Of a DNA stretch of 64,000 nucleotides, positions 25,801 to 37,131 are shown in pieces (within the stretch, counting starts at the first letter, position 1; each line of letters opens with the position of its first letter). Location: the NCBI GenBank assembly GCA_947623455.1, contig OX392528.1, forward strand, positions 2,060,001 through 2,124,000. The letters run 5' to 3'. Origin of the DNA: Mimachlamys varia. Lineage: Eukaryota; Mollusca; Bivalvia; Pectinida; Pectinidae. Made by a program: the position numbers and the translations under genes. The notes beneath the pieces are model-generated. The model made no database searches. It saw nothing but the letters and a program-made list of their open reading frames with translations, and had not been told where the DNA came from.

Positions 25801-28800
25801 GCAGCTTAATGTTACGTTGTCTTTTGTCGCCATCAACTACATTAGTACCTTATTTGGACGTATTCCATATTGTTTTGTAATGGAGTTATTTTTCTTAAGT
25901 TGACACTTCTGTTGTGTTACTGATGCGTGCTGGTGATTGTACCTTGTAGTCGGTATTACTACCTCGATTGTAACTTTGAGACCATGACATTCTGATATAA
26001 GCTCGGGTTTCACAGCTAGTAATCTCCTTTCTAGAATTACCCAACCACGTACTCGTGCTCATTTACTGCTGAGTATCTTGCCCAAAGATACCACACCTTA
26101 ACTCGCACCAACAACGCGTCAGTGATGGGCGATGTTCTACCACTAACCTGTCGCGCCTCCATATTTTAAAAGTGTTATTCACATATTGTAATAGCCTGAA
26201 ATAAAACAGTCGTTGACTTTTGTGACCGTTTGTTTCAGATCGGAGTGTCCTACTGGTTGTCAAATAGTTATACAGGAGACCCTACTGAGGATTACTACCT
26301 GTATAACAGTCTAATAGGTGAAGAGTCCATAGACGGAACAACCGAGAGGACCAGGAACTCCTACAGTAAGTACACAATCCATAGACGGACAGGAACCCCT
26401 ACAATAAGTACACAATTCATAGACGGACAGGAACCCCTACAGTAAGTACACAGTCTATAGACGGACCAGGAACTCCTTCAGTAAGTACACAATTCATAGA
26501 CGGACAGGAACCCCTACAGTAAGTACACGGTCTATAGACGGACCAGGAACTCCTTCAGTAAGTACACAATTCATAGACGGACCAGGAACTCCTTCAGTAA
26601 GTACACAATCCATAGACGGACCAGGAACTCCTACAGTAAGTACACAGTCCATAGACGGACAGGAACCCCTACAGTAAGTACACAGTCCATAGACGGACAG
26701 GAACCCCTACAGTAAGTACACAGTCCATAGACGGACAGGAACTCCTACAGTAAGTACACAATTCATAGACGGACCAGGAACCCCTACAGTAAGTACACAA
26801 TTCATAGACGGACAGGAACCCCTACAGTAAGTACACAGTCCATAGACGGACAGGAACCCCTACAGTAAGTACACAGTCCATAGACGGACAGGAACTCCTA
26901 CAGTAAGTACACAATTCATAGACGGACCAGGAACCCCTACAGTAAGTACACAATTCATAGACGGACAGAAACCCCTACAGTAAGTACACAGTCCATAGAC
27001 GGACAGGAACTCCTACAGTAAGTACACAATCCATAGACGGACAGGAACCCCTACAGTTAGTACACAATTCATAGACGGACAGGAACCCCTACAGTTAGTA
27101 CACAGTCCATAGACGGACAGGAACCCCTACCGTAAGTACACAATCCATAGACGGACAGGAACCCCTACAGTAAGTACACAATTCATAGATGGACCAGGAA
27201 CCCCTACCGTAAGTACACAATCCATAGACGGACAGGAACCCCTACAGTAAGTACACAGTCCTAGACGGACAGGAACCCCTACAGTTAGTACACAGTCCAT
27301 AGACGGACAGGAACCCCTACAGTAAGTACACAATCCATAGACGGACAGGAACCCCTACAGTAAGTACACAGTCTATAGACGGACAGGAACTCCTACAGTA
27401 AGTACACAATCCATAGACGGACAGGAACCCCTACAGTAAGTACACAATTCATAGACGGACAGGAACCCCTACAGTAAGTACACAATTCATAGATGGACCA
27501 GGAACTCCTACAGTAAGTACACAATCCATAGACGGACAGGAACCCCTACAGTAAGTACACAGTCCATAGACGGACAGGAACCCCTACAGTAAGTACACAG
27601 TCTATAGACGGACAGGAACTCCTACAGTAAGTACACAGTCCATAGACGGACAGGAACCCCTACAGTAAGTACACAGTCCATAGACGGACAGGAACCCCTA
27701 CAGTAAGTACACAGTCCATAGACGGACAGGAACCCCTACAGTAAGTACACAATCCATACACGGACAGGAACCCCTACAGTAAGTACACAGTCTATAGACG
27801 GACCAGGAACCCCTACAGTAAGTACACAATACATAGACGGACAGGAACCCCTACAGTAAGTACACAATCCATAGACGGACAGGAACCCCTACAGTAAGTA
27901 CACAATTCATAGACGGACAGGAACTCCTACAGTAAGTACACAATCCATAGACGGACAGGAACCCCTACAGTAAGTACACAATTCATAGACGGACAGGAAC
28001 TCCTACAGTAAGTACACAATCCATAGACGGACAGGAACCCCTACAGTAAGTACACAGTCTATAGACGGACCAGGAACCCCTACAGTAAGTACACAATACA
28101 TAGACGGACAGGAACCCCTACAGTAAGTACACAATCCATAGACGGACAGGAACCCCTACAGTAAGTACACAATTCATAGACGGACAGGAACCCCTTCAGT
28201 AAGTACACAGTCCATAGACGGACAGGAACTCCTACAGTAAGTACACAGTCCATAGACGGACAGGAACCCCTACAGTTAGTACACAGTCCATAGACGGACA
28301 GGAACCCCTACAGTAAGTACACAGTCCATAGACGGACAGGAACCCCTACAGTAAGTACACAATCCAAAGACGGACCAGGAACCCCTACAGTAAGTACACA
28401 GTCCATAGACGGACAGGAACCCCTACAGCAGTAAGTATACAATTCATAGACGGACAGGAACCCCTACAGTAAGTACACAATTCATAGACGGACAGGAACC
28501 CCTACAGTAAGTACACAATTCATAGACGGACAGGAACCCCTACAGTAAGTACACAATCCATAGACGGACAGGAACTCCTACAGTAAGTACACAATCCATA
28601 GACGGACAGGAACCCCTACAGTAAGTACACAATTCATAGACGGACAGGAACCCCTACAGTAAGTACACAATCCATAGACGGACAGGAACCCCTACAGTAA
28701 GTACACAATTCATAGACGGACAGGAACCCCTACAGTAAGTACACAATTCATAGACGGACCAGGAACCCCTACAGTAAGTACACAGTCCATAGACGGACAG

Positions 28801-31800
28801 GAACCCCTACAGTAAGTACACAATTCATAGACGGACAGGAACTCCTACAGTTAGTACACAGTCCATAGACGGAACCACACATAGGACCAGGAACCCCTAC
28901 AGTAAATACACAGTCCATAGACGGACAGGAACTCCTACAGTTAGTACACAGTCCATAGACGGACAGGAACCCCTACAGTAAGTACACAATCCATAGACGG
29001 ACCAGGAACCCCTACAGTAAGTACACAGTCCATAGACGGACAGGAACCCCTACAGTAAGTACACAATCCATAGACGGACAGGAACCCCTACAGTAAGTAC
29101 ACAGTCCATAGACGGACAGGAACCCCTACAGCAGTAAGTATACAATTCATAGACGGACAGGAACCCCTACAGTAAGTACACAATTCATAGACGGACAGGA
29201 ACCCCTTACACAATTCATAGACGGACAGGAACCCCTACAGTAAGTACACAATCCATAGACGGACAGGAACTCCTACAGTAAGTACACAATCCATAGACGG
29301 ACAGGAACCCCTACAGTAAGTACACAATTCATAGACGGACAGGAACCCCTACAGTAAGTACACAATCCATAGACGGACAGGAACCCCTACAGTAAGTACA
29401 CAATTCATAGACGGACAGGAACCCCTACAGTAAGTACACAATTCATAGACGGACCAGGAACCCCTACAGTAAGTACACAGTCCATAGACGGACAGGAACC
29501 CCTACAGTAAGTACACAATTCATAGACGGACAGGAACTCCTACAGTTAGTACACAGTCCATAGACGGAACCATCCAGAGGACCAGGAACTCCTACAGCGA
29601 TAACAACATACCTTCTTTCTATCCGAAGTTTTGCCGGATATTGAGCAGAAATCATTACCCATTTTGAACAGTATTTGGGGCTCATGATAAGTTTCCTGTT
29701 GTATTGGTGTCTTTTCAATTTTCGCCGTTACAGGTTTATCAATCTGGTTGCTTAATTTGGAGGCTAGGCCCAACGGAATTATAGTTTGGCAACACTCCGG
29801 AACGATTAGCGGTGATTGTCGATATACTGTCAAGTCACATTAGATAGGTATGGAATTATTACTTCACTGTTACTTGGTTTCGAAGGATCATACGAAAGAC
29901 ACACACGAGGCTAGTTCCTTTATAATTTAGAATAAGGTACAGTCGCGCCAAATAACGAATTAAACTGCACTTTACAGCTATTTCGTCCTTGTATGTTTCA
30001 AGATACATCCTCGTCAATCTATACAACTAAATACTACGTTAAATCCTACAAAGTGTTAAAACAATGCCTTTTAGAGACTTTATGTGCAAGGACGTCCGGA
30101 CTGGCTTTAAAGCTATTTTTGTATTTACCATGATATACATGTATAGGACTAATCATATGTTTCATCTTTTCAGACATGTACTATGCGACAAAGTTAAAGT
30201 ACATTGGAATCCGTATAAATACTACTATGAATGTATACACACTTGGTTACCCCGAGGGAAAACCTGTTTACCAGAGATGGGAGGATCTCATCACAGAAGA
30301 GGTATATAAAGTGGCAAATGTTTATAAACAAAGATTGCTGTTTGATGATATTTGCTTCGCTTGTTGATTACTTTCATCGAAATAATTTTAGTACTTTATG
30401 ATTGATAATTTCTAATGTTTTATCATTATAACGTTCCGATGTTTTCTTACCGATAGAAATATTTGGTCACCATTTGTCTAGTTTTCAATGTTGAGCCGAA
30501 TGTAGTTTAATCGATTTTGAGTTCGGATTATGGTTTTGTTGACGCTTTGGTATTCACTGATTTTTTTTTCAGCATTTTCTGACATGCTTGGTACATAATG
30601 TATTTTGATACACTCTTACATTTCTTTATATCGGAATCAGTTGGAAAAAATGCCAGAACCAATGAAGAATGGATTCCAATGTTCTACAAACACGTGGAAT
30701 TGGATCAAGGTTCAGGAGGTAAGTTTCAATGTTCTTCAAACACGTGGAATTGGATCAAGGTTCAGGAGGTAAGTCTCATTGTTCTACAGACACGTGGAAT
30801 CGGATCAAGGTTCAGGAGGTAAGTCTCACTGTTCTACAGACACGTGGAATTGGATCAAGGTTCAGGAGGTAAGTCTCACTGTTCTACAGACACGTGGAAT
30901 TGGATCAAGGTTCAGGAGGTAAGTATTAATGTTCTACAAACACGTGGAATTGGATCAAGGTTCAGGTGGTAAGTCTCACTGTTCTACAAACACACGGAAC
31001 AGGATCAAAGTTCAGCAGGTAAGTCTCAATGTTCTACAAACACGTGGAATTGGATCAAAGTTCAGCAGGTAAGTCTCAATGTTCTACAGACACACGAAAC
31101 AGGATCAAGGATCAGGACTAAGTATCAGCACAATCAAGTAATTTTCTTATATGATCTGAAAGTTTGTCCTCGGCAAATTCCTCCATCACAAGCTCATTTA
31201 AGATGATAATTGAAAGTTTTCCAACATTAACGAAGAAAACAGCGTAAAGAGTGTTTTGTATTAGCAATCGAGAAATACGTTGTCGATAAAGTCATTGTTT
31301 ACACTATACATGATGTCTGTCACAGTTTGCTGTTGCCTGTTTCAGTCGCTGGCGGATTCTGCTGTACAGGGAGTAATCGTTGGTCTGTGCCTAGCCCTGC
31401 CTATCCTTATCCTCACAACTCTAAACGTGATCATCGGCTTCTTCGCCACGGTCACCATCGGTCTGGTCACCGCCTGCGTCATAGGGATCGTCCCTCTGGC
31501 TGGCTGGAAATTGGGGGTGAGTACTCGCCAAAAATACCAGGATTCACGATAACAGTTTGTTAGAGCTGGAATTTTTTAACTGCTAAACATGTATTATCTA
31601 ACAACAAGAGATAAATACTTTGTAAACTTAAAATTCTCCCATTTCATAGAGATGACGTAACACACACATATGCTATAAAATTATAGTTGCTCTTATGTCC
31701 AGCTAATAACTTGACGCTGTTTTGATTCCTGACTTAGGTACTGGAGTCGCTGAACATGTGTATGGTGGTCGGCCTATCTGTGGACTACGTTGTACACCTG

Positions 31801-32250
31801 GCAGAGGCGTACGCTACATGCCCTTCGCCCTACCGGATGGACCGTGTCCGTAACATGCTGGAGAGCATGGGGCTGTCGGTCCTGTCCGGGGCCATCACCA
31901 CCTTTGGCGCTGCTTCGTTCATGCTGTTTTCACAGATCCAGTTTCAGTACCAGTTTGGAATATTTGTGATGAGTACAATCTCAATTTCACTCTTCTTTTC
32001 GGTGTTTGGTTTCACATCCTTTATGGCACTGTGCGGACCCCAGGGCAACACCGGGAGTCTGCTAGCCTTCGGTAGATGGGTGAAATCAAAGTGCAGCAGC
32101 AACACAAACAAAGAGCTTTCCTCGACACCTTCAACGATTTATGGAGATCAAAGCAAGTTTTGTTTGATGACGTGCACATTGTGTCATACTTCGTCACATC
32201 CTGACGATGAGATCGTCAGCGGCGTGTACACCTATAGAACGACAGCATAG
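19552..32250 (+). CDS. disp: Dispatched-like RND/sterol-sensing transporter, ten exons
   Basis: Exons 19552-19816, 22370-23994, 24149-24376, 25011-25136, 25262-25414, 26239-26365, 30174-30301, 30641-30718, 31346-31516 and 31738-32250 join in frame to about 1137 residues, close to fly Dispatched (about 1200). Order: charged cytosolic N-terminus with KRTKKKKKK; TM1 (about 89-110); large extracellular domain; sterol-sensing-like block TM2-6 with GIGADDVFIFYDTW; Ser-rich loop; TM7; second extracellular domain; TM8-12 with GLSVDYVVHLAEAY; short tail. Dispatched proteins release cholesterol-modified Hedgehog from producing cells using a sodium gradient; the Asp residues of GADD and of the TM10 motif matter for this in vertebrate DISP1 and are present here (about D412, D413, D983). 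Patched, NPC1 and PTCHD relatives are alternatives, but the DD motif and SVDY favour Dispatched. Introns 6 and 8 begin with minisatellites made of the exon end plus donor. The start is the first ATG in the open part of exon 1; an upstream exon is possible. Confidence 0.88.
20225..21105 (+). pseudogene. retroelement-like relic, copy 2, with nested insertion
   Basis: Plus strand, about 20236-20450, reads YSRTCSNYRDFCDRCRLLTNK, a stop, then KFYGRHLCFVEKYYVSLSDV: clear homology to copy 1 in reverse orientation. Nucleotide homology continues to about 20570, stops, and resumes near 20995-21100 (TTTCCCTTGTTCGTATTTTG, TTTTGTTGACGTTTCGGTAT). The gap holds the repeat at 20600-20985. A third fragment of the 3' end is at about 30508-30570. 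All lie in Dispatched introns or flanks. Confidence 0.55.
20600..20985 (+). repeat. dispersed repeat nested in the relic; second copy at 47878-48225
   Basis: Both copies share GCTAACATA.GCCACTCTAAA, CTAATATCTCC, AGCATCTTTTATA-type segments, ACAGATACTGCAACATC and TTGGTTGTTGGAGTTGT-type segments, in the same orientation, with about 70-80% similarity by eye. Class unknown; no coding sequence. Confidence 0.65.
22370..23994 (+). CDS. disp: Dispatched-like exon 2 (TM1, first extracellular domain, TM2-7)
   Basis: Large exon after acceptor TTTTTTCCAG, 541 full codons. Covers TM1 (LASSFHITVIIATVCLVVTG), a first extracellular domain with paired cysteines, the sterol-sensing-like helices from about 23130 to 23610 including GADD at 23332-23343, a Lys-rich then Ser-rich cytosolic loop, and TM7. 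Donor CAG/GTAATA, phase 0. Confidence 0.9.
24149..24376 (+). CDS. disp: Dispatched-like exon 3
   Basis: Acceptor GTATTTACAG; encodes LQIYRASHNYGRASRMHYYS through DEDFDPTTPEAQVALK, second extracellular domain. The VWGID and TPEAQ stretches recall the equivalent Dispatched region. Phase 0 at both ends. Confidence 0.85.
25011..25136 (+). CDS. disp: Dispatched-like exon 4
   Basis: 42 codons between acceptor ATATTTCCAG and donor GTACTT; begins NLCNRLETMSAEEASSLKIK and ends TTPYETYLQ. Phase 0 at both ends. Identified from phase continuity; short and not strongly conserved. Confidence 0.75.
25262..25414 (+). CDS. disp: Dispatched-like exon 5
   Basis: 51 codons, acceptor TTTGAACAG, donor GTAAGC, phase 0. 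Encodes NVVSMNSSLYPTGQTLDLPV through SDFDQHLG in the second extracellular domain. Confidence 0.8.
26239..26365 (+). CDS. disp: Dispatched-like exon 6 (end copied into a minisatellite)
   Basis: Acceptor TTGTTTCAG; encodes IGVSYWLSNSYTGDPTEDYY and ends EESIDGTTERTRNSY plus one base before GTAAGT. The last roughly 40 bp and the donor are the founder of the 39-bp array that follows immediately. Confidence 0.85.
26366..29605 (+). repeat. 39-bp minisatellite of exon end plus 5' splice site, about 80 copies
   Basis: Each unit consists of exon-like CATAGACGGACAGGAACCCC then TACA, a donor-like GTAAGT (GTTAGT in some) and TACACA. The exon 6 end has the same order but an extra 13 bases (ACAACCGAGAGGA) between two GGA triplets, lost from most units. 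Units near 28867 and the last unit near 29567 keep longer exon-like versions. Thus the array grew from the exon/intron junction. It occupies most of the proximal intron 6. Confidence 0.95.
30174..30301 (+). CDS. disp: Dispatched-like exon 7
   Basis: Acceptor CATCTTTTCAG; two bases complete an Asn codon begun in exon 6, then MYYATKLKYIGIRINTTMNV through WEDLITEE. Donor GTATAT. Pre-TM8 extracellular region. Confidence 0.85.
30641..30718 (+). CDS. disp: Dispatched-like exon 8 (end copied into a minisatellite)
   Basis: 26 codons, LEKMPEPMKNGFQCSTNTWN then WIKVQE, phase 0, donor GAG/GTAAGT. The last 42 bp plus donor founded the adjacent 50-bp array. Confidence 0.8.
30719..31125 (+). repeat. 50-bp minisatellite of exon 8 end plus donor, about 8 copies
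   Basis: Each unit is GTAAGTCTCA followed by a near copy of the last 40 bp of exon 8 (TGTTCTACA.ACACGTGGAAT, TGGATCAAGGTTCAGGAG), so each ends in a potential splice donor. Divergence rises to the right (GTGGT, CAGCAGGT, final GGACTAAG). Several units read through in frame with exon 8 for short distances. Confidence 0.95.
31346..31516 (+). CDS. disp: Dispatched-like exon 9 (TM8-TM9)
   Basis: 57 codons, acceptor CTGTTTCAG, donor GTGAGT. Encodes SLADSAVQGVIVGLCLALPI and two hydrophobic helices ending PLAGWKLG, matching the start of the second RND half. Confidence 0.88.
31738..32250 (+). CDS. disp: Dispatched-like exon 10 (TM10-TM12, C-terminus)
   Basis: Acceptor CTGACTTAG; begins VLESLNMCMVVGLSVDYVVH, then GAITTFGAASFMLF and a last helix pair, and ends with a short hydrophilic tail at TAG. 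The Asp of SVDY is about residue 983. Confidence 0.9.
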   Translation, partial: VLESLNMCMVVGLSVDYVVHLAEAYATCPSPYRMDRVRNMLESMGLSVLSGAITTFGAASFMLFSQIQFQYQFGIFVMSTISISLFFSVFGFTSFMALCGPQGNTGSLLAFGRWVKSKCSSNTNKELSSTPSTIYGDQSKFCLMTCTLCHTSSHPDDEIVSGVYTYRTTA

Positions 32251-32420
32251 CCAACAGTACACGACACGTTGTTTGATAGCACCTCTGCATCATTGCTTTT
32301 GTTAGCGCGGTTCACTTGCAGGATTACGTCTCACTTAGTATCGGATTACACGTTCCATTGAAGGATTACACGTCCCATTGAAGGATTGCACACCCCCTTG
32401 CAGTAGTCTCCACAGACTTC

Positions 32421-32426
32421 AATAAA
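32421..32426 (+). terminator. poly(A) signal AATAAA of the Dispatched-like gene
   Basis: Canonical hexamer 170 bp after the stop. A MITE begins 28 bp further on, so cleavage would fall at or inside the element's left end. Confidence 0.6.
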
Positions 32427-32445
32427 CGACTACCACTCCTTCCTT

Positions 32446-33006
32446 GGTTGAGCCACAGGGACCTGAGAATTTGTTACAGCTAGTTTTGGACCTAAAATAG
32501 GGTGTTCAGACGTCACCCCGCGTGCTGGTCTTTGCTGTCAATGGATGGCGGTCTTCCTTTAAATTTAGCCATCCAATGACAGCAAAGACCAGCACGCGGG
32601 GTGACGTCAACCTAATGAATATGTAACGAAAATGGCCCCCAAGCCGCCAAGAACTCTGAGACACGGGAATTTTCGTGTTTTTGGAGGAAATGGAGATTAT
32701 TTCTGCGGAAGGAGGATACATTTGACTTGCATTTAGGAGGTTTATAAAATAAAAATTATCCATCTTTCCAACGGTACCAAGCGTTTTTTCGTACCTCAAC
32801 TAGAAATGTGATTTTTGATGCAAGAAAGGTAGGTGGGGTCTATTTTTCGATCTGGAAAGCTTTCCAACCTTAGCTTTTATGACTACTGAGGGAGCATTTT
32901 TATCGGAAATTGATCTTAACCCCCCAAATGTGTAAAATTACGCTAAACACCCTATTTTAGGTCCAAAACTAGCTGTAACGAATTCTCAGGTCCCTGTGGG
33001 TTGAGC
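32446..33006. mobile_element. 545-bp hAT-type MITE with 8-bp TSD and internal foldback
   Basis: Body 32454-32998 begins CACAGGGACC and ends GGTCCCTGTG. The terminal inverted repeats are about 53 bp with one mismatch. GGTTGAGC (32446-32453 and 32999-33006) is an exact 8-bp target duplication, which with the CAnnGG ends fits hAT elements. A second, separate hairpin lies inside: 32509-32549 pairs with 32568-32608 over 41 bp with one mismatch and an 18-base loop. No coding capacity. Confidence 0.9.
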
Positions 33007-36000
33007 ATATTGTAACCGGGAGTGCATATCATTTTTACCCCAACAGAAAGTATCACTTAATACCACGGCATTCATAATCAGATTAATTCCATATCACCGG
33101 ACCACATATGAAAGGTATCAGCATTTCTAATAACTGTCCAGAAATAAATTGGTCATCAGAACAATAATGGGACTTATAAAATTAAATGAAGTAACTGTTT
33201 TAATGAAATTTGGGTTTGGGGGGATTTTGTGCTAAGGCAAGGTGTTGATTTTGTGAAAAAAATAATATTTCTAAAAGTTAGGTCAATCATTTCGCACCGA
33301 CATTTGCACTGGCTGTTGCATTTCACGGAGCACCGATGTAATTTTTATCAGTACCAACTTATTGATCTAGAATTTCAGTACTGCTTAAACATTTCGAACT
33401 GTTTAATTATATCTGAAATATTGCTAGTACATGTACAAGGTAATCAAAAATTATGCACGCAAAGCAATTGAAATCCAAAGTCCATATCAATATTCCCAAT
33501 ATAGGGGTAGACCTCCGATTGATCCAATGCCCAGTTCAAAAAGGTTCTAAATAAGTTTGATGACGGAATATCTATTATGCCGAACCAAATGAATGTTGTT
33601 GATATCCTCCGCTGGATATTGTTTTGTAATGTCTACCATCAGCTTAGGAAACAGTAAAATGCCGTACTCTGCCTTCGTTGTAAATAATAGTTTGACGCCA
33701 TTGTTTTATTGTCGACCACTTCTTGTTTTGAAGGGACTACGACACTGATCGGGATAGACCGTAAACACACTAAGGCTCCAGTAGAAACGTCATTTGTACA
33801 AAGTCAACCCCGGGTCAACTCATCCGACAGTTCGGTACGCCTCAGACTTTGGGAATGATTTACACGAAATCTGTCGAGAAGTTACTCTATTCCTTCTAGA
33901 TTATTCACTCGTGAAAAGAACATTTGTACCTAGGTAGTATTCAAGCAATGCCTACGAGGTGGTTTACTGTGTTTGGTGATGATACAGAATTCTGGATTAC
34001 CTTCAGTGTGTCGGCTGCAGCTGTAGTGTAAACTCCCTTTGAACAACTTTAAACAGTGTATAATTGTATATAAAAGGACACTGACGAAACTCTGATTATA
34101 TCTAATGAAGAACCCCGACCAGACCATTCTATGAGCGGCGATATTTCGGACGGGAGTCGTGTTATCTTAGGTGAAACTGCTACTTAATACGCCCTTTTAG
34201 GAAATGTATCAGTTATTATGTGTGTGGAACAAATTCTATCGTTGGAGTTACCCAATGAACATCACAGTCACATGTTTTTAATTATTATACAGCGTTGGAT
34301 TTAATTTTTAACTTTTTACTGCGGTTTCTATCTTAAAATCGTTTTTCCGCATTGTTATTATATTGAAGATGATTTGTTAAATAAACTTTGTTACTTCGTA
34401 CATTGAATTGATTTTTTTTTGGGGGGGGGGGGTGATCGCAGAATATACTGGGCTCATCTTTTGCTTCCATCATCGCCCTTTCTGTGCATAGCTCTAAACC
34501 GTCGGCACACAGACTTACGTCGTATTACACGGAGAGTCATTTTTCTGATTACCATATTGTGGGTAATGTGCCGGCTTGCTACCATAACCAGTAGTTTTAA
34601 TTGTCGCTACTTCTCAGGACGCGTTTGTCTTTCCTCGTCCTCTGAAGACCCGTATTAGCTATTTCGAGTTGCACGTTCATTTTCAAATCAGGAACATTGC
34701 AGGGTCACATCGGCTTAATTTGGCTTTGGCTGCTCTGTCTGTGGAAGGTTTCTAAAGCTGTAGTAAATCACGTTTAGACAGGTATATGATCAGAGACGTC
34801 GGTATCACAGTGGAGTATACGTCGTCAATCAATCTTGTCAGAGTGCGAACATTACATATATAGAGGTTACACAACGAGTGGTTGTTTTTAAAAAAAAAAA
34901 TAATAAAAGTTACAAAAGTCACGAGCTTTAGCGAGTGTCATTTGTAACTTTTAAAAAATAATTAACTCGAGTGAAATAAATTCCATATCCAATAACCACG
35001 AGTCGTGTGACCTGTTTCTAGCACAATACTATTAAGTCGAAGTGGCAGTTTTGTTTTTTGTGAACCGTGGATGATCTTTACACAAAAACACATCATCTCG
35101 TATATACTCCCGCCAAATTATGACGTCGTCAACGATCGATGACGACAACAACAATCAGCATGTTGCATTGAACCATGTGATTTTCGGTCAAAGTTCAATT
35201 TCTCAACCAATCAAAAGTCCGGAAGGTCATATTCCACTAGTGGTATATAACATAATTATACAGATGGTGTCAATTTAACCTGAGTATTGTATCCAATGAC
35301 CGTCCCTCCATAACCTCTAGGAGCTGGTCATATCGGGTGTCTGTGAGTTTGATGTTCATCGGACAATTTGTTCAAGAGGTTCATCAGGAACGCAAACAGC
35401 CACTGTTCTTGAGGGCACGGCATATCGGTGGTAGCCAGTAAATCAGAAACATATACTCTGTTGGCCAGGAGGTTCTCGGAATTAAGTATGACGTAACACA
35501 CACATATCCTGCACCCTTTAATTTAGTTATAGATACAGTATGCCGAAAAAATGAATTAAACTGCACCATACAGCTGTTTCGTCCTCCTAGGACTCTTCAG
35601 TGATGCTAGGGGCCAAAAGGTGGGAATCCAAAATTTCTAAACTAATGTAGAAGCAGAAAGGTCAGGTGCGTAAAACCCTTTGAATTATTAAAATATAAAG
35701 TGTTATTTGGTCCCGCAGAAGCGGTTCCTTTTACCTCGAATTTCTCATCTTGTCCTGGGAGGAGCATCTAAAAATATTCTTCTTGTCATTTTTTTTTTTT
35801 TTTGCTAGTCACTTCCTGTTGTTGGTCTTTTGTAAAGTCTTAAATTGAGTTCGGATTTATAATTGTTGACATCTTAGCATACATACTGTTTTTTCTCCAC
35901 GTGATGTCTAGTCGCTATATACAATCGGTCACTCAAATAATCTTCAATTCTTAACTTTAAACACTTGTTCACAAATTATTACTTCATACTGGTTGGGTTC

Positions 36001-36080
36001 AGAGGTAAAATTAACATGCTCAGTAAGATTAAACTTAAATTAAAAGTAATTAGACAACCACAAATAGGTATCACAAAACA
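33007..36080. repeat. intergenic region between convergent genes, dispersed repeats only
   Basis: No exon recognised. Contains a G-run near 34420-34432, an imperfect foldback at 34864-35013 and a dispersed repeat at about 35480-35600 with partial matches near 29925-29995 and 31650-31675 (shared GACGTAACACACACATAT and GAATTAAACTGCAC). Small open frames have no support. Confidence 0.5.
34864..35013. mobile_element. imperfect foldback (MITE-like) element
   Basis: Outer arms 34864-34886 and 34991-35013 pair with 5 mismatches in 23. Inner arms start at AAAAGTTACAAAAGTCAC (from about 34906) and GTGTCATTTGTAACTTTT. No clear target duplication. Confidence 0.45.
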
Positions 36081-36312
36081 ACTTTATTTTCCGGAGAGTG
36101 ACCATCTCAATCCAAATAGACTACAAATGTCACAACAAATATACACTCAAAATATTTATTACTGGAGTCATCAAAAAGGTCAGCAACATCAATTTCATTG
36201 GTCATCAGAATAAAGAGGAAAACAAATCACAAAATTTCAAAATATTCGATTAATTTCTAATTAAGTGTAACAATTTCAAAATATACTTTTTCTCTTTTAG
36301 TTTTGTGTAATT

Positions 36313-37131
36313 CTAAATGTGCTGAAAATTGCAAAATTGACAAAAAATTGATTTAAAAATAAAATAAAGCTTGTTCACAATCACAAATATAGCACTTTGA
36401 CGAACACAAACGACAACAGCATCAGAATGAAATAAATGTCTAGAGAACTGATCTTTTAACTGTGTAAGAGCCTGGATATCTGTGGGGCACAGAAACGTAA
36501 GATCAAAGTACTGAGAGTCCTGACCCCTGTACAGAAACGTAAGATCAAAGTACTGAGAGTCCTGACCCCTGTACAGAAACGTAAGATCAAAGTACTGAGA
36601 GTCCTGACCCCTGCACAGAAACGTAAGATCAAAGTACTGAGAGTCCTGACCCCTGCACAGAAACGTAAGATCAAAGTACTGAGAGTCCTGACCCCTGTAC
36701 AGAAACGTAAGATCAAAGTACTGAGAGTCCTGAGCACACGAACCAGAATGGGGCCTTCTTACAGGGACAGCACACAACCCCACTTTCCCTTCTACATCAT
36801 TGTCACTTGGTAGATAAATCATTATAAAGATAGCATCACTGATGGTCGAGCATAAACCTTGAGACAGAGTATTCTTAACTGAACATTGGAGATAAAACTG
36901 ATGTCTAGAAGTCTTACCAACAACACTGGGCACAACAAATGGTGGCCCAGTGATCTTCTGCAGAACTATGTTCTGTACCACTACATATCTCACAAACAGC
37001 TTTGTTAAATACGTCACAGGAGCTATAAGACTACCTATATAGTACCATACTACTTTGGTTTGCCCGACAGCCAATGGCATCGAACAGTGGATAAGCCAAT
37101 CAGATTCTGATGATGTACTTCTCCCTGGCAT
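36313..37131 (-). other. open frame of 272 codons, doubtful gene
   Basis: Reads MPGRSTSSESDWLIHCSMPL, includes six copies of a 14-residue repeat (QDSQYFDLTFLYRG type) created by the 42-bp tandem repeat, and ends near 36313. No family recognised, no convincing signal or domain. A chance frame in a 3'UTR extended by an in-frame repeat is the simplest reading. Confidence 0.2.
36487..36735. repeat. 42-bp tandem repeat, six copies
   Basis: Unit includes AAACGTAAGATCAAAGTACT and GAGAGTCCTGACCCCTG. Near-identical copies with one T/C variant. Confidence 0.95.
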
